DNA of 64,000 nucleotides from Cherax quadricarinatus (GCF_038502225.1 NC_091357.1:6754760-6818759); one strand, 5' to 3'. Positions 10,001 through 21,666 are shown, numbered from the stretch's first letter. Translations and numbers: made by a program. Notes: generated from the sequence alone by a model not told the origin.

Positions 10001-10358
10001 CCAAGTCAATGTGGTTAGGTAAGACACATATGCAACAGTTAGGTATCTTTATTATGAAACGTTTCGCCTACACAGTAGGCTTCTTCAGTCGAGTACAGAA
10101 AAGTTGATAGAAGCAGAAGATACTTGAAGACGATGTAATCAGTCCATCACCCTTAAAGTTTTGAGGTGGTCAGTCCCTCAGTCTGGAGAAGAGTATTTCT
10201 TCAAGTATCTTCTGCTTCTATCAACTTTTCTATACTCGACTGAAGAAGGCTACTGTGTAGGCGAAACGTTTCATAATAAAGATACCTAACTGTTGCATAT
10301 GTGTCTTACCTAACAACCTGTCGGTATTTTATACCATTTTAATGTCCAAGTCAATGTG
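10001..10358. mobile_element. PLE P2 foldback with 13-bp target duplication
   Basis: ccaagtcaatgtg at 10001-10013 is repeated at 10346-10358. The insert between them (10014-10345) is a foldback: ggttaggtaagacacatatg at the left edge and its complement near the right edge. Each arm carries a hairpin followed by gaaacgtttc; the minus-strand one (10056-10088) reads ctgaagaag, gcctac, tgt, gtaggc, gaaac. This hairpin resembles a hammerhead core. A clean target duplication shows the foldback moved as a unit. Confidence 0.85.
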
Positions 10359-10399
10359 TATATAAGGCGGCGAGTTCATACCTGACACCATAATGACAA

Positions 10400-10520
10400 A
10401 ATCACAGAGGCTTCGTTAGAAAACCAAAACAGAAATGTGGTCTACAAGAACTTTAATAAGACAGTTGACTCTTGTGATCATCAAGTGATAACCCGTAAAA
10501 TGACATCAATAAAACACTGA
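10400..10520 (+). pseudogene. LINE-A reverse transcriptase motif A fragment
   Basis: Reads NVVYKNFNKTVDSCDHQVI, aligned to VIYTDFAKAFDKCDH of LINE-A copy 1, with motif A Asp changed to Asn. A P2 foldback follows immediately. Confidence 0.65.
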
Positions 10521-10534
10521 TCTACAGTTTACAT

Positions 10535-10620
10535 CATTTATTAAAGGAAACGTTTCGCCACGAGTGACTTCTTCAGGACTGAAGAACATTCTCGTGGCGA
10601 AACGTTTCCTTTAATAAATG
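10535..10620. mobile_element. Compact P2 hairpin (head-to-head)
   Basis: The arms catttattaaagg-aaacg and cgtttcctttaataaatg are exact inverses. Both strands carry ctgaagaa, a stem, then ggcgaaacgtttc (minus 10547-10577, plus 10579-10609). Two hammerhead-like cores face each other. Confidence 0.75.
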
Positions 10621-10639
10621 TCCTGAACTGTATATAATT

Positions 10640-10925
10640 GTGTTTCTGCACACCAGGTGGTTGAAACTCTCGCTTCACACACTGAGGACCCGGGTTCGAT
10701 TCCCGGTAGTTGGAAACATATCGACGCGTTTCCTTACACCTGTTTACCTAGCTGCAAATAGGTACCTGGGTGTTAGTCGACTGGTGTGGGTCGCATCCTG
10801 GGGCACAAGATTAAGGACCATAATGGAAATAAGTTAGACAGTCCTCGATGACGCACTGACTTTCTTGGGTTATCCTGGGTGGCTAACCCTCCGGGGTTAA
10901 AAATCCCAAGAAAATCTTATCTTAT
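10640..10925 (+). mobile_element. tRNA-derived SINE with (ATCTT)n tail
   Basis: The tRNA head has B box gggttcgattcccgg at about 10692-10706. The body (ggtacctgggtgttagtc, ggtgtgggtcgcatcctgg) is shared with 7238-7551. The tail is tcttatcttatctt. Confidence 0.8.
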
Positions 10926-11049
10926 CTTCTTGGTATCACCATATTTCTTCTAAACTCAGTATGTTTAACAAGAAAGATTAGAAAATTAACAAAATGTTCT
11001 GACAGAGAACAAACACTAACAGGAGTTATGTCTTAAGAGTTTGTAAACA

Positions 11050-11392
11050 CAGATTATTTTATTATCACACTGGCGGATTCCCACCAAGGCAGGGTGGCCC
11101 GAAAAAGAAAAACTTTCACCATCATTCACTCCATCACTGTCTTGCCAGAAGGGTGCTTTACACTACAGTTTTTAAACTGCAACATTAACACCCCTCCTTC
11201 AGAGTGCAGGCACTGTACTTGCCATCACCAGGACTCAAGTCCGGCCTGCCGGTTTCCCTGAATCCCTTCATAAATGTTACTTTGCTCACACTCCAACAGC
11301 ACGTCAAGTATTAAAAACCATTTGTCTCCATTCACTCCTATCAAACACGCTCACGCATGCCTGCTGGAAGTCCAAGCCCCTCGCTTGGATAT
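11050..11392 (-). mobile_element. Interspersed element B, nearly full copy (reverse)
   Basis: On the minus strand it matches 18003-18350 over about 330 bp, from the gcttggacttccagcagg side to the gccttggtgggaatc end followed by an ATAA-rich tail. The tail and end suggest a retroposon or LINE 3' end. Confidence 0.8.
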
Positions 11393-11427
11393 AAGTATAT
11401 ACTATTTGGTTTTAACAAGTTGGTCGT

Positions 11428-11610
11428 CTCTCACCGAGGAAGGTGACCCGAAAAAGAAATACTTTCACCATTATTCGCACTATCACTGTCTTGCTAGAAG
11501 CGTGTAGATACGACAGTTTAGATGTCCCTCTAAACAGCAAATATCTCAAACCCCTCCTTTTAGAGGGTAGGCACTGTACTTCCTACCTCCAAGACTCACG
11601 TGATATATCA
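11428..11610 (-). mobile_element. Element B, diverged subfamily
   Basis: Contains aacaagttggtcgtctctc, accgaggaaggtgacccg, ctttcaccattattcgcac and cttgctagaagcgtg, parallel to the adjacent B copy but diverged. The same edge (aacaagtcggccgtctccc) appears at 33896 and 63795. Confidence 0.65.
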
Positions 11611-12030
11611 CTAATGTTATTTTTGTGAGTAGCTAAAATATCATACTATATCGTGACTGACTTTTGCCATATTATGGTCGTGTGTCGTGAGACAATATAT
11701 TTAAGGTCTGTAGTCTAATTCTTGATCTATATTATTCTAACTGGCACCTACACACTGTCGTAGCCGGGGGATGGAAACTGCTTAACTCAGATTCAGTAAT
11801 TTGGGAGATTTAAACCTTGCATGGTGGACAACTGGATTATCCCCAGTTAGGTTATTTTGGCGTCTCTTCCTTGCTCGACTCTATACTGCTTACAACTGAG
11901 ATCTACATGTTGCTATTTGGTGAACCGGTTCCTGCACTGTTCAAGCAAGCTGTGCTTATAGTCTCTCCGTCACAAGTTACTTTATTTAAGAACTTGTTGG
12001 TTTCTGACAGTCACTTCCTATGTTGAGTTT
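11611..12030. other. No recognised feature
   Basis: Ordinary AT-rich sequence. A 69-codon open frame at 11817-12026 has no recognisable domain and no supporting context. Confidence 0.4.
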
Positions 12031-12164
12031 GTTGCGCGCGCGCACACACACACACGCACACACAAACACACACACACAATAAACATACACACTACATACA
12101 CACTATACACACACTACACACTATACACACACTACACACAATACACACACTACACACACAAACT

Positions 12165-12196
<32 letters not shown>

Positions 12197-12240
12197 TATA
12201 CACACACACACACATACACTATACACACACACACTACATA
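12031..12240 (+). repeat. (CA)n / ACACT-type repeat
   Basis: Imperfect ca dinucleotides interspersed with cactacacact and cactatacac words. Confidence 0.9.
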
Positions 12241-12689
12241 CAAATTACTTTAGTACTTAAGGAGTACAATTTAGTACAATAACCAGTCAGCTGGTACATT
12301 AATTACTTCTAGTGTATTACGTACAGAATATAAACGCCTCATAGCACCGTTTAAATACTATAAAGATATAGACACGTCATATACATGTTACTATGTACAT
12401 AGTGGCGTGTAGGAGACTAATTCCGCCATCATTAATTCTGACTCTAGATACTGTTATCCCTGGACATCATTTTAGGTTCATTAAAGTTCTCAAACTTTTT
12501 GGAGCTAGTATTAATTCTCCCAAATGTAATCCTATTACGAAATCCCTAATTGAAAGCTCTTTACAGTGGATAACTGATACTGCTCCACTGAGCGGGAGAG
12601 TTAATACTGGCACGTCTGTTACCAGCTAGAAATAGCATAGTTGCTAGAAAAGTATTAATAAGTTGATATTCTACAATTCTCTGGTAGCT
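12241..12689. other. No recognised feature
   Basis: A 78-codon open frame at 12393-12629 resembles no family I know. It precedes LINE-A copy 2 and may be its unrecognised 5' part. Confidence 0.35.
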
Positions 12690-12884
12690 GTCTATGCTGA
12701 GGGATGTGATATTTTGTAACACTAGTAAACGAGGTAAACTCGAGCCATAGCAATGTAAAAATATTAGTTTCCCAAGGCGCGGTCCTGGTGTCTTTACTGT
12801 TTCTTATCGTCATAGCGAACAGATAAAAACACTAGTCACAGCTTGGTATGACAGTCAACGCTATGGTGATACCGACAAACTGTG

Positions 12885-12990
12885 TACAGATCAGGACATT
12901 TATTAAACGAAAAGTTTCGCCAAGAGTGACTTCTTCAGTCCCAATGACTGAAGTCCTTAGGATTGAAGAAACTCAAGAACTGTACAGAAG
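12885..12990 (-). mobile_element. P2 fragment nested in LINE-A
   Basis: catttattaaacgaaaag, ttcgccaagagtgacttc and ttcagtccc (12907-12939), followed by an inverted echo actgaag. It interrupts the RT where the catalytic FADD block is expected. Confidence 0.65.
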
Positions 12991-13399
12991 TGTCCTTTTC
13001 CACACAGCTTCGTATCATTTGTGGTCGATACAGAAATAAGCATGAACGCCGCCTCGGTGCAACACATGAAAAATATTACCAGCGAATATCAACAAAGTAT
13101 TCCAGTGGGCCACGAAAATACGATATTCATTGGTGACAAATTCCAAATAATCAGATATGGAAAGAATATACAACTCAAAAGAGGCACTGGATACAAAACT
13201 CTGGAGGATTGTCCAATGGAAACGTGTAAAAGACTTGGGTATATTGACAAATGACTTGTCGTTTAGTGGAAATTACCGCAAATGTTGCAAAGATCAGAAA
13301 AAATGAGAAAGGGAAAATAAGAACAATAGAAAAAGTATTCAGATCACTTGTACTCTGAAAATAAGATACTTGCAATTCAGATTTGTGCTCTTTCTGAAA

Positions 13400-13670
13400 A
13401 TAAGATGTTTGTAATCGATAAATGAACTAGATATAAAACCAGATGTAATCCTGTAAACCATTTTGGGGCCTAGTTCCTGGGCCTTTTGTGTATCCATATG
13501 CTCGTACGCTACCATCCACAGGATGGATATAGAGTGTACAATAAACTAGCCACTACCATCCACACAATGGATATGGGGTGGACAATCAACTAGCCCCCTA
13601 ATGTCCACAGCACGGATATGAGGTGGACTATCAACTAGCCACTTCGGTGGCAAAATCTAATCTCTCTAAT
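13400..13670 (+). mobile_element. LINE-B 3' tail nested in LINE-A
   Basis: ggggcctagttcctgg, gtgtatccatat, then three tandem echoes of accatccacac-atggatatg and actagccact. The same tail is found in reverse at 37270-37425, just downstream of the LINE-B RNase H reading frame. Here it is carried without coding sequence. Confidence 0.75.
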
Positions 13671-14224
13671 GTAGAATATTACTGTTCAGTGTTGACGACT
13701 CCCTTCAAGGCAGAGATGATGTCACGGCTGGAAAAGGTTGAGAGGTCGTTTACTACCACAAAGAGCCAAAAAAATGCCTTTAAACTACCGTGAAGGCTCA
13801 GAGTACTGGAAATAAAATCTCTTGAGTCGAAGAGACAGCAGTTAATACATGCATGGAAGATACTCGAGATCCAGGTCCCAAATCTACACACTACCATGAC
13901 GTAGTGTAGTGAGAGTTACTGGAGAAAGTGTAAAATAGACCCAGTGAAAAGCAGAGGCTCCCTGGACACTAGAAATCACTGTTAATATCCGAGGACCAAG
14001 ACTATTCAACCTGCTACCAGATGTCAAATATTTCCGGAAGGAGAAACTGGACCACTGCCTCAGGAAAATATCGAGTCACCCAGGATGTCATGGTTATGTA
14101 GGTCAGCGATCCGCTAACAACAAATCTGGTTGAACAGGCAATCATCAAAAAAGCCTGGCCCTAGACCGGGCTGCGAGGGTAGCAATACTCTTGAAAATGG
14201 TCACAGGTACATATACGTGGCCAA

Positions 14225-14470
14225 AGCCGCAAAGTCAGCCATCAAAGTCAGTCAGCCAGCAAAGTCAGCCAGCAGAGTCAGCAGAGTCAGTAGAGTCAGT
14301 AGAGCCAGCTAAGAGCCAGTCAGCCCAGCAGGAGAGCCAAATCAACACATCCAATCACAACACGTGCTAATCAACCACCCAACCAATCAGCCAGACAGCT
14401 GAGCAACCAACCAGCCAAAAAATCAACCAACCAGCCAGAAAACCAACGAAGCCATTAGCCGGCAGCTCAC
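14225..14470 (+). repeat. CAGCCA-rich low-complexity stretch
   Basis: gtcagccagcaaagtcagcc and later aaccaaccagcc words repeat irregularly. Nothing coding. Confidence 0.75.
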
Positions 14471-14639
14471 GTTTCCTGGCAGAGGTCAGGCTAAGCGGAC
14501 AATTCCACATGGGAATCTCGGTAAAGCAAAGCTCCAGCAGCCGCATTTCCCAACAAATACAATTCCTCCTGTAAAACAAAAACACAATTGCGTCGCAAAG
14601 ACCAATTTTCGCAAGGACACAGCAAAGGTTACTTCTAGT

Positions 14640-15300
14640 AGTATTACCATTTATTGATGGTACACTATTTATTTCTAGACATTACTGATGGTACACTATT
14701 TCTTTATTTTAGACATTATTAATGGTACACTATTTCTAGATATTATTGATGGTAAACTATTTCTTTATTTCTAGACATTATTGATGGTAAACTATTTATT
14801 TCTAGACATTATTGATGGTACACTATTTCTTTATTTCCAGACATTATTGATGGTACACTATTTCTTTATTTCCAGACTTTATTGATGGTAAACTATTTCT
14901 TTAGTTCCAGACATTATTGATGGTAAACTATTTTTTTATTTCCAGACATTATTGATGGTACACTATTTCTTTATTTCCAAACATTATTGATGGTACACTA
15001 TTTCTTTATTTCCAGACATTATTGATGGTACACTATTTCTTTATTTCCAGACATTATTGATGGTACACTATTTCTTTATTTCCAGACATTATTGATGGTA
15101 CACTATTTCTTTATTTCCAGACATTATTGATGGTACACTATTTCTTTATTTCCAGACATTATTGATGGTACACTATTTCTTTATTTCCAGACATTATTGA
15201 TGGTACACTATTTCTTTATTTCCAGACATTATTGATGGTAAACTATTTCTTTATTTCCAGACATTATTGATGGTAAACTATTTCTTTATTTCTAGACATA
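14640..15300 (+). repeat. 35-bp minisatellite (about 19 copies)
   Basis: The unit contains attattgatggtacactatt followed by tctttatttccagac. Early copies vary in length and the middle ones (about 14960-15230) are near identical, the usual pattern of central homogenisation. Confidence 0.95.
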
Positions 15301-15429
15301 CTTTATTTTTTCTATTAACTCCACTGCTTCTATGATAAATATTTATTGGTTATGTAAGCATTTCTTACTTCTATAGCTCTTTACTAGGTATATTAAAATA
15401 ATATAATTCTTTGTTCCTTCTACAGCAGT
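15301..15429. other. AT-rich spacer
   Basis: No feature seen. Confidence 0.5.
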
Positions 15430-15575
15430 TTTTTCTGCTTCAATAGGTAAGTAGGTAGGCAGGAATGTACGCAGGTAGGTAGGAAATGTAGGTAAGCAGG
15501 TAAAAAACTTACGTAGTTAGGTAAGTAGGTACGTAAGAAGGAAGGAGGGTAGGTAGGTAAGTAGGAGCTTTGCAG
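15430..15575 (+). repeat. (GTAG)-type degenerate tetranucleotide repeat
   Basis: aggtaagtaggtaggc-like words in loose succession. Bases 15576-15761 hold nothing recognised. Confidence 0.8.
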
Positions 15576-15761
15576 TGAAGAAGAGAGCACTTGTCGGGTC
15601 ACTTGGCACAGTACAAGTTGACACTGGTGGTCACTACAGTGCCAACTCCCCCCTCCCTCCGGCACCTCTCAGCACAACACAGACTGATCCCCCAACCACA
15701 GCCCACATCACGACACAGGAAATTACAGTATGGTGAGAGGGAGAGGGAACACGGAATAAGA

Positions 15762-16276
15762 GTCAGTGGTGGAGTACAAGGAGAGTCAGTGGAGTACAAG
15801 GAGAGTTAGTGGTGGAGTACAAGGAGAGTCAGTGGGGTACAAGGAGTCAGTGGAGTACAAGGAGAATTAGTGGTGGAGTAAAAGGAGAGTCAGTGATGGA
15901 GTATAAGGAGAGTCAGTGGTGGAGTACAAGGAGAGTCAGTGGTGGAGTACAAGGAGAGTTAGTGGAGTACAAGGAGAGTCAGTGGTGGAATACAAGAATA
16001 GTGGAGTACAAGGAGAGTCAGTGGTGGAGTACAAGAATAGTGGAGTACAAGGAGAGTCAGTGGTGGAGTACAAGGAGAGTCAGTGGTGGAGTACAAGGAG
16101 AGTCAGTGGTGGAGTACAAGGAGAGTCAGTGGTGGAGTACAAGGAGAGTTAGTGGAGTACAAGGAGAGTTAGTGGAGTACAAGGAGAGTTAGTGGAGTAC
16201 AAGGAGAGTCAGTGGTGGAGTACAGGGAGAGTCAGTGGTGGAGTACAAGGAGAGTCAGTGGTGGAGTACAAGGAAG
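15762..16276 (+). repeat. 23-bp minisatellite (about 22 copies)
   Basis: The unit is gtggagtacaaggagagtca with an optional gtg. Length variants of 20 and 23 bp alternate. Glu/Ser/Tyr-rich frames across it are by-products. Confidence 0.95.
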
Positions 16277-16469
16277 AACATCGTCTTAGACTCTCTTTAA
16301 GATTTAATCTTAATTTAGATAAAAAAAGTTCACTTTGGTCAGGAAAATGGTTTAAGCTCTTCAGTTTTCTTCCCATAAATTAAATTAAAACTTTCACGAA
16401 TTTGTCAGAATTACTATTGAAAATTATTATTATTAAAGTGCCGTTAGATATGTCAACAATACGAATAAA

Positions 16470-16640
16470 ACACATGAGAAGAAGACTAAGACATGCGCAA
16501 CACTTGGGTGTCCTCAGTGCCCAGACGTTTCGCTGAAGAGTGACTCCCTCAGTCCAATACTGAGAATAAAAGGTAGAAGAGGTAATCTGAGGTGATCAGT
16601 CCCTCAGTTTTAAGGGAAGAGCTGAATCCCTGGAAGTCGT
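16470..16640 (-). mobile_element. P2-type PLE terminal fragment
   Basis: aacacttgggtgtcc, acgtttcgctgaagagtgac and cctcagtcc (16525-16554), then ggtgatcagtccctcag, the order found in other P2 copies. Bases 16277-16469 hold nothing else. Confidence 0.6.
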
Positions 16641-17257
16641 ACAGCTCCTGGGACATACGAAGTTATCAGGTTTGGTCCCACAAGAGGGACAGGGAGGATA
16701 GCTGTAATTTCCTGACACAGCAGCGTCTATCCAAATGTCAAGATGACTGAAGTAGTCCATAGTAAGGCGAGAAAAAGGAACACAGGAAAAAAAGTATGGG
16801 ATAAAGTGGAATAGGAGGAAAACAAGAGGATAGTGACTTTCCACTTTGATATCTAAACGAGACCACGTCTGTAAAAACAAGACTAACAAGACAAAGATAT
16901 TTTTTTTACACGACTTTATGGTTGCAATTACTGTTATTAAAACCATCACCGACATGACTACCTCCTAGGCACAAGTTACACACGTTAAAAACTCTAGAGC
17001 AGCTTACTAAAAAAAAACCACATGAAACAAGTTAACATCTTGCCAAAGGATAAACCTCACGGGCCACCCATCCTTGCTTTCCTCCTTCATTTTCCTCACC
17101 ACCCCCTGCTGCCCTTGCCCACCTGGCACTAAAAATCGGTAACTACTGTATGTGTTAGCAGACGAGTGGGTCGCATCAAGGAAAAAAATAAACATTGCTA
17201 TGCAAATGCTGGAGAAACGCAGAGGTCCTGTTGGAAGTTATATCCTGCAAGAACCTC

Positions 17258-17258
<1 letters not shown>
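16641..17258. other. No recognised feature
   Basis: A minus-strand frame of 119 codons (16596-16955) has two hydrophobic stretches and CPSCG, but begins inside the P2 fragment and matches no family I know. I do not call it a gene. Confidence 0.4.

Positions 17259-17308
<50 letters not shown>
17259..17308 (+). repeat. (GT)n(GA)n compound microsatellite
   Basis: Twelve or so gt followed by about fourteen ga dinucleotides. Confidence 0.95.
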
Positions 17309-17309
<1 letters not shown>

Positions 17310-17498
17310 ACTGCAGACCAGCCGCCAGTATTCAAGTGCTGGGTAAAAGATATCTGCACAATACAGTGTATCTAATGATGGTAATTACGTAATAATAACC
17401 TCTCCTGGTTCCACTACACTGGTGTTACCATTAAAACAACGCTAACAGCTGCCTGAACGTCTGCAGACTACGTCTGGCCTTAGCCAAAACAGTGTCCA

Positions 17499-17504
<6 letters not shown>

Positions 17505-17529
<25 letters not shown>

Positions 17530-17965
17530 AAGTTTTTCTTCTTCTCTTTTTTAGTAATTGTATACAGGAGAAGGGGTTACTAGCCCATTGCTCCCGGCAT
17601 TTTAGTCGCCTCATACGACACGCATGGCTTACGGAGGAAAGATTCTTTTCCACTTCCCCATGGACAATAGAAGAAATAAAAAAGAACAAGAGCTATTTAG
17701 AAAAAGGAGAAAAACCTAGATGTATGTATATATATATATGCATGTGCGTGTCTGTGAAGTGTGACCAAAGTGTAAGTAGGAGTAGCAAGATATCCCTGTT
17801 ATCTTAGCGTGTTTATGAGACAGAAAAAGAAACCAGCAATCCTACCATCATGCAAAACAGTTACAGGTTTTTGTTTCACAGTCATCTGGCAGGACGGTAG
17901 TACTTCCCTGGGTGGTTGCTGTCTACCAACCTACTACCTACCAACCTACTACTAAGGAAGGCGGG
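17505..17965 (+). mobile_element. Interspersed element E, copy 1
   Basis: Follows a short (TA)n. Contains gttactagcccattgctccc, ggcattttagtcgcctcat, cacgcatggcttacgg, cacttccccatgga and caggacggtagtacttccc, ending ctaccaacctactacc. A second long copy is 43000-43450 and a partial one is 43505-43698. Its missing left edge is related to the end of element B (ccaccgaggc). Confidence 0.75.
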
Positions 17966-18002
17966 GTAGGGGTCGGCCTAGGAAGGGTTGGAGGGAGGGG
18001 GT

Positions 18003-18350
18003 AAAGGAGGTTTTGTGTGCGAGGGGCTTGGACTTCCAGCAGGCATGCGTGAGCGTGTTTGATAGGAGTGAATGGAGACAAATGGCTTTTAATACTTGAC
18101 GTGCTGTTGGAGTGTGAGCAAAGTAACATTTATGAAGGGATTCAGGGAAACCGGCAGGCCGGACTTGAGTCCTGGAGATGGGAAGTACAGTGCCTGCACT
18201 CTGAAGGAGGGGTGTTAATGTTGCAGTTTAAAAACTGTAGTGTAAAGCACCCTTCTGGCAAGACAGTGATGGAGTGAATGATGGTGAAAGTTTTTCTTTT
18301 TCGGGCCACCCTGCCTTGGTGGGAATCGGCCGGTGTGATAATAAAAAAAT
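18003..18350 (+). mobile_element. Interspersed element B, full copy (forward)
   Basis: Starts near gaggggcttggacttcc and runs through ggaaaccggcaggccgg, ctctgaaggaggggtgtt and cttctggcaagacag to gccttggtgggaatcggcc and an ATAAAAAA tail that passes into (TA)n. The tail places its 3' end to the right. Confidence 0.8.
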
Positions 18351-18352
18351 AA

Positions 18353-18354
<2 letters not shown>

Positions 18355-18434
<80 letters not shown>
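18355..18434. repeat. (TA)n microsatellite
   Basis: About 40 TA copies grown from the tail of element B. Confidence 0.95.
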
Positions 18435-18442
<8 letters not shown>

Positions 18443-18829
18443 AACTAAAAACAAGGATAAAGTTAACTTAACAAAAACATCAACCCTATCATACCAACCT
18501 CAAAAAACAGCATCGATTAAAAGCCTCCTTAAACACATCTTCGTGGAGACTAACACTGGTAAGGTAGCGCCGCAGCATTCGGTTACTAATACTTGTTAAA
18601 AGCATAAAACTCCCAAGATGTTTAGGGTACACACTAGCACCATTCTTTTCATTAGCTTGGCAAACAATTTCCAGTGATGTATTCTTTGTCAAGTGCCTTC
18701 TTGGTATGCAAGTAGTAGTTACATCGGGAGCCTCTCGTAGTGCAGAAATATACGAGTTCCATTCTTGCTAGGATACACAACACTGTTTTATGACCCCAAA
18801 CACTGTCTTGAGACTAGGATTGTTGCACA
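18435..18829. other. No recognised feature
   Basis: Includes a 67-codon minus-strand frame (18489-18692) without known domains. Confidence 0.4.
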
Positions 18830-19240
18830 ACACTAGATTTTGAATACTAGGATACACAAAACTAGATCTTGAATACTCGGATACACAACACTAGATATTG
18901 AATACTAGGATACACAACACTAGGTATTGAATACTAGGATACACAACACTAGATCTTGAATACTAGGATACACAACACTAGATCTTGAATACACAACACT
19001 AGGTCTTGAATACTAGGATACACAACACGATCTTGAATACTAGGATACACAACACTAGATCTTGAATACACAACACTAGGTCTTGAATACTAGGATACAC
19101 AACACTAGGTCTTGAATACTAGGATACACAACACTAGGTCTTGAATACTAGGATACACAACACTAGGTCTTGAATACTAGGATACACAACACTAGGTCTT
19201 GAATACTAATATGCACAACACGGACTCGAATACTGGGATA
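18830..19240 (+). repeat. 29-bp minisatellite (about 14 copies)
   Basis: The unit combines actaggatacacaacacta and ggtcttgaat. Some copies are shortened. It is unrelated in sequence to the next array despite equal period. Confidence 0.95.
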
Positions 19241-19480
19241 CACAACAGTCTTGAATATTAGGGCACAAATCACTGTACTAAGACTAGGATACATAACACT
19301 AAGAAGACTTACACTGAACTGGTAAAGGGTTGTAGTCTTATGATTTGGCCGAGTCTTTCATGTTGCTCTTTAAAGAGAATAATAAACTCATTTAGGATCC
19401 TAATGGATATGGACTGTGTATAATACCCGCATTAATATGCTCAGGGAGGCCGGGAGAGGAGGGTGTAAGTGTGTGTGTAT
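19241..19480. other. Spacer between two 29-bp arrays
   Basis: Includes the diverged end of the first array (to about 19300). Nothing else is recognised. Confidence 0.5.
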
Positions 19481-21666
19481 ACTGGTGCAGGCAACCCATC
19501 ATACACAATACTGGTGCAGGCAACCCATCATACACAATACTGGTGCAGGCAACCCATCATATACAATACTGGTGTAGGCAACCCATCATACACAATACTG
19601 GTGCAGGCAACCCATCATACACAATACTGGTGCAGGCAACCCATCATATACAATGCTGGTGCAGGCAACCCATCATACACAATACTGGTGCAGGCAACCC
19701 ATCATACACAATACTGGTGCAGGCAACCCATCATATACAATACTGGTGCAGGCAACCCATCATACACAATACTGGTGCAGGCAACCCATCATACACAATA
19801 CTGGTGCAGGCAACCCATCATATACAATACTGGTGCAGGCAACCCATCATACACAATACTGGTGCAGGCAACCCATCATACGCAATACTGCTGCAGGCAA
19901 CCCATCATACACAATACTGGTGCAGGCAACCCATCATACACAATACTGGTGCAGGCAACCCATCATACACAATACTGGTGCAGGCAACCCATCATACGCA
20001 ATACTGGTGCAGGCAACCCATCATAAACAATACTGGTGCAGGCAACCCATCATATACAATGCTGGTGCAGGCAACCCATCATACACAATACTGGTGTAGG
20101 CAACCCATCATACACAATACTGGTGCAGGCAACCCATCATACACAATACTGGTGCAGGCAACCCATCATATACAATGCTGGTGCAGGCAACCCATCATAC
20201 ACAATACTGGTGCAGGCAACCCATCATATACAATGCTGGTGCAGGCAACCCATCATACACAATACTGGTGCAGGCAACCCATCATACACAATACTGGTGC
20301 AGGCAACCCATCATATACAATGCTGGTGCAGGCAACCCATCATATACAATGCTGGTGCAGGCAACCCATCATATACAATACTGATGCAGGCAACCCATCA
20401 TACACAATACTGGTGCAGGCAACCCATCATATACAATGCTGGTGCAGGCAACCAATCATACACAATACTGGTGCAGGCAACCAATCATACACAATACTGG
20501 TGCAGGCAACCAATCATACACAATACTGGTGCAGGCAACCAATCATACACAATGCTGGTGCAGGCAACCAATCATACACAATACTGGTGCAGGCAACCAA
20601 TCATACACAATACTGGTGCAGGCAACCAATCATACACAATACTGGTGCAGGCAACCAATCATACACAATACTGGTGCAGGCAACCAATCATACACAATAC
20701 TGGTGCAGGAAACCCATCATACACAATACTGGTGAAGGCAACCAATCATACACAATACTGGTGCAGGCAACCAATCATACACAATACTGATGCAGGCAAC
20801 CCATCATACACAATACTGGCGCAGGTAACCCATCATACACAATACTGGCGCAGGTAACCCATCATACACAATACTGGTGCAGGCAACCAATCATACACAA
20901 TACTGGTGCAGGCAACCAATCATACACAATGCTGGTGCGGGCAACCAATCATACACAATGCTGGTGCAGGTAACCAATCACACACAATGCTGGTGCAGGC
21001 AACCAATCATACACAATGCTGGTGCAGGCAACCAATCATACACAATGCTGGTGCAGGCAACCAATCATACACAATGCTGGTGCAGGCAACCAATCATACA
21101 CAATGCTGGTGCAGGCAACCAATCATACACAATGCTGGTGCAGGCAACCAATCATACACAATACTGAAGCAGGCAACCAATCATACACAATACTGGTGCA
21201 GGCAACCCATCATACACAATACTGGCGCAGACAACCAATCATACACAATGCTGGTGCAGGCAACCAATCATACACAATGCTGGTGCGGGCAACCAATCAT
21301 ACACAATGCTGGTGCAGGTAACCAATCACACACAATGCTGGTGCAGGCAACCAATCATACACAATGCTGGTGCAGGCAACCAATCATACACAATGCTGGT
21401 GCAGGCAACCAATCATACACAATGCTGGTGCAGGCAACCAATCATACACAATGCTGGTGCAGGCAACCAATCATACACAATGCTGGTGCAGGCAACCAAT
21501 CATACACAATACTGGTGCAGGCAACCAATCATACACAATACTGGTGCAGGCAACCAATCATACACAATGCTGGTGCAGGCAACCAATCATACACAATACT
21601 GGTGCAGGCAACCAATCATACACAATACTGGTGCAGGCAACCAATCATACACAATGCTGGTGGAGG
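19481..21666 (+). repeat. 29-bp satellite array (about 75 copies) with higher-order structure
   Basis: The unit joins tactggtgcaggcaaccc and atcatacacaa. The first half uses acccatcat; from about 20447 the array switches almost completely to accaatcat. A rare pair of variants (gtgcgggc followed by caggtaacc) occurs at 20931 and again at 21279, 348 bp or exactly 12 units apart, so a 12-unit block was copied. All three forward frames lack stops, which yields open frames up to 439 codons that I regard as non-genic. Confidence 0.95.

Larger units (their letters stand above)
12690..14195 (+). mobile_element. LINE-A copy 2, broken by two insertions
   Basis: RT words recur in LINE-A order: LVSQGAVL-like text at about 12765, KFQIIRYGK at about 13138-13165, DLSFSGN at about 13255, then after an interruption the 3' end (CKIDPVKSRGS, GPRLFNLLP) at 13925-14160. 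Two foreign blocks split it: a P2 fragment (12885-12990) and a LINE-B tail (13400-13670). Confidence 0.75.

Noticed and set aside
16596..16955. 119-codon minus-strand frame with hydrophobic stretches
   Set aside because: It starts within a PLE fragment and has no recognisable family or context.
19471..20790. 439-codon open frame of Cys/Trp/Thr-rich 29-residue repeats
   Set aside because: It is the triple reading of a 29-bp satellite. All three forward frames are equally open, there is no credible start or flank, and variants are not biased to synonymous positions.
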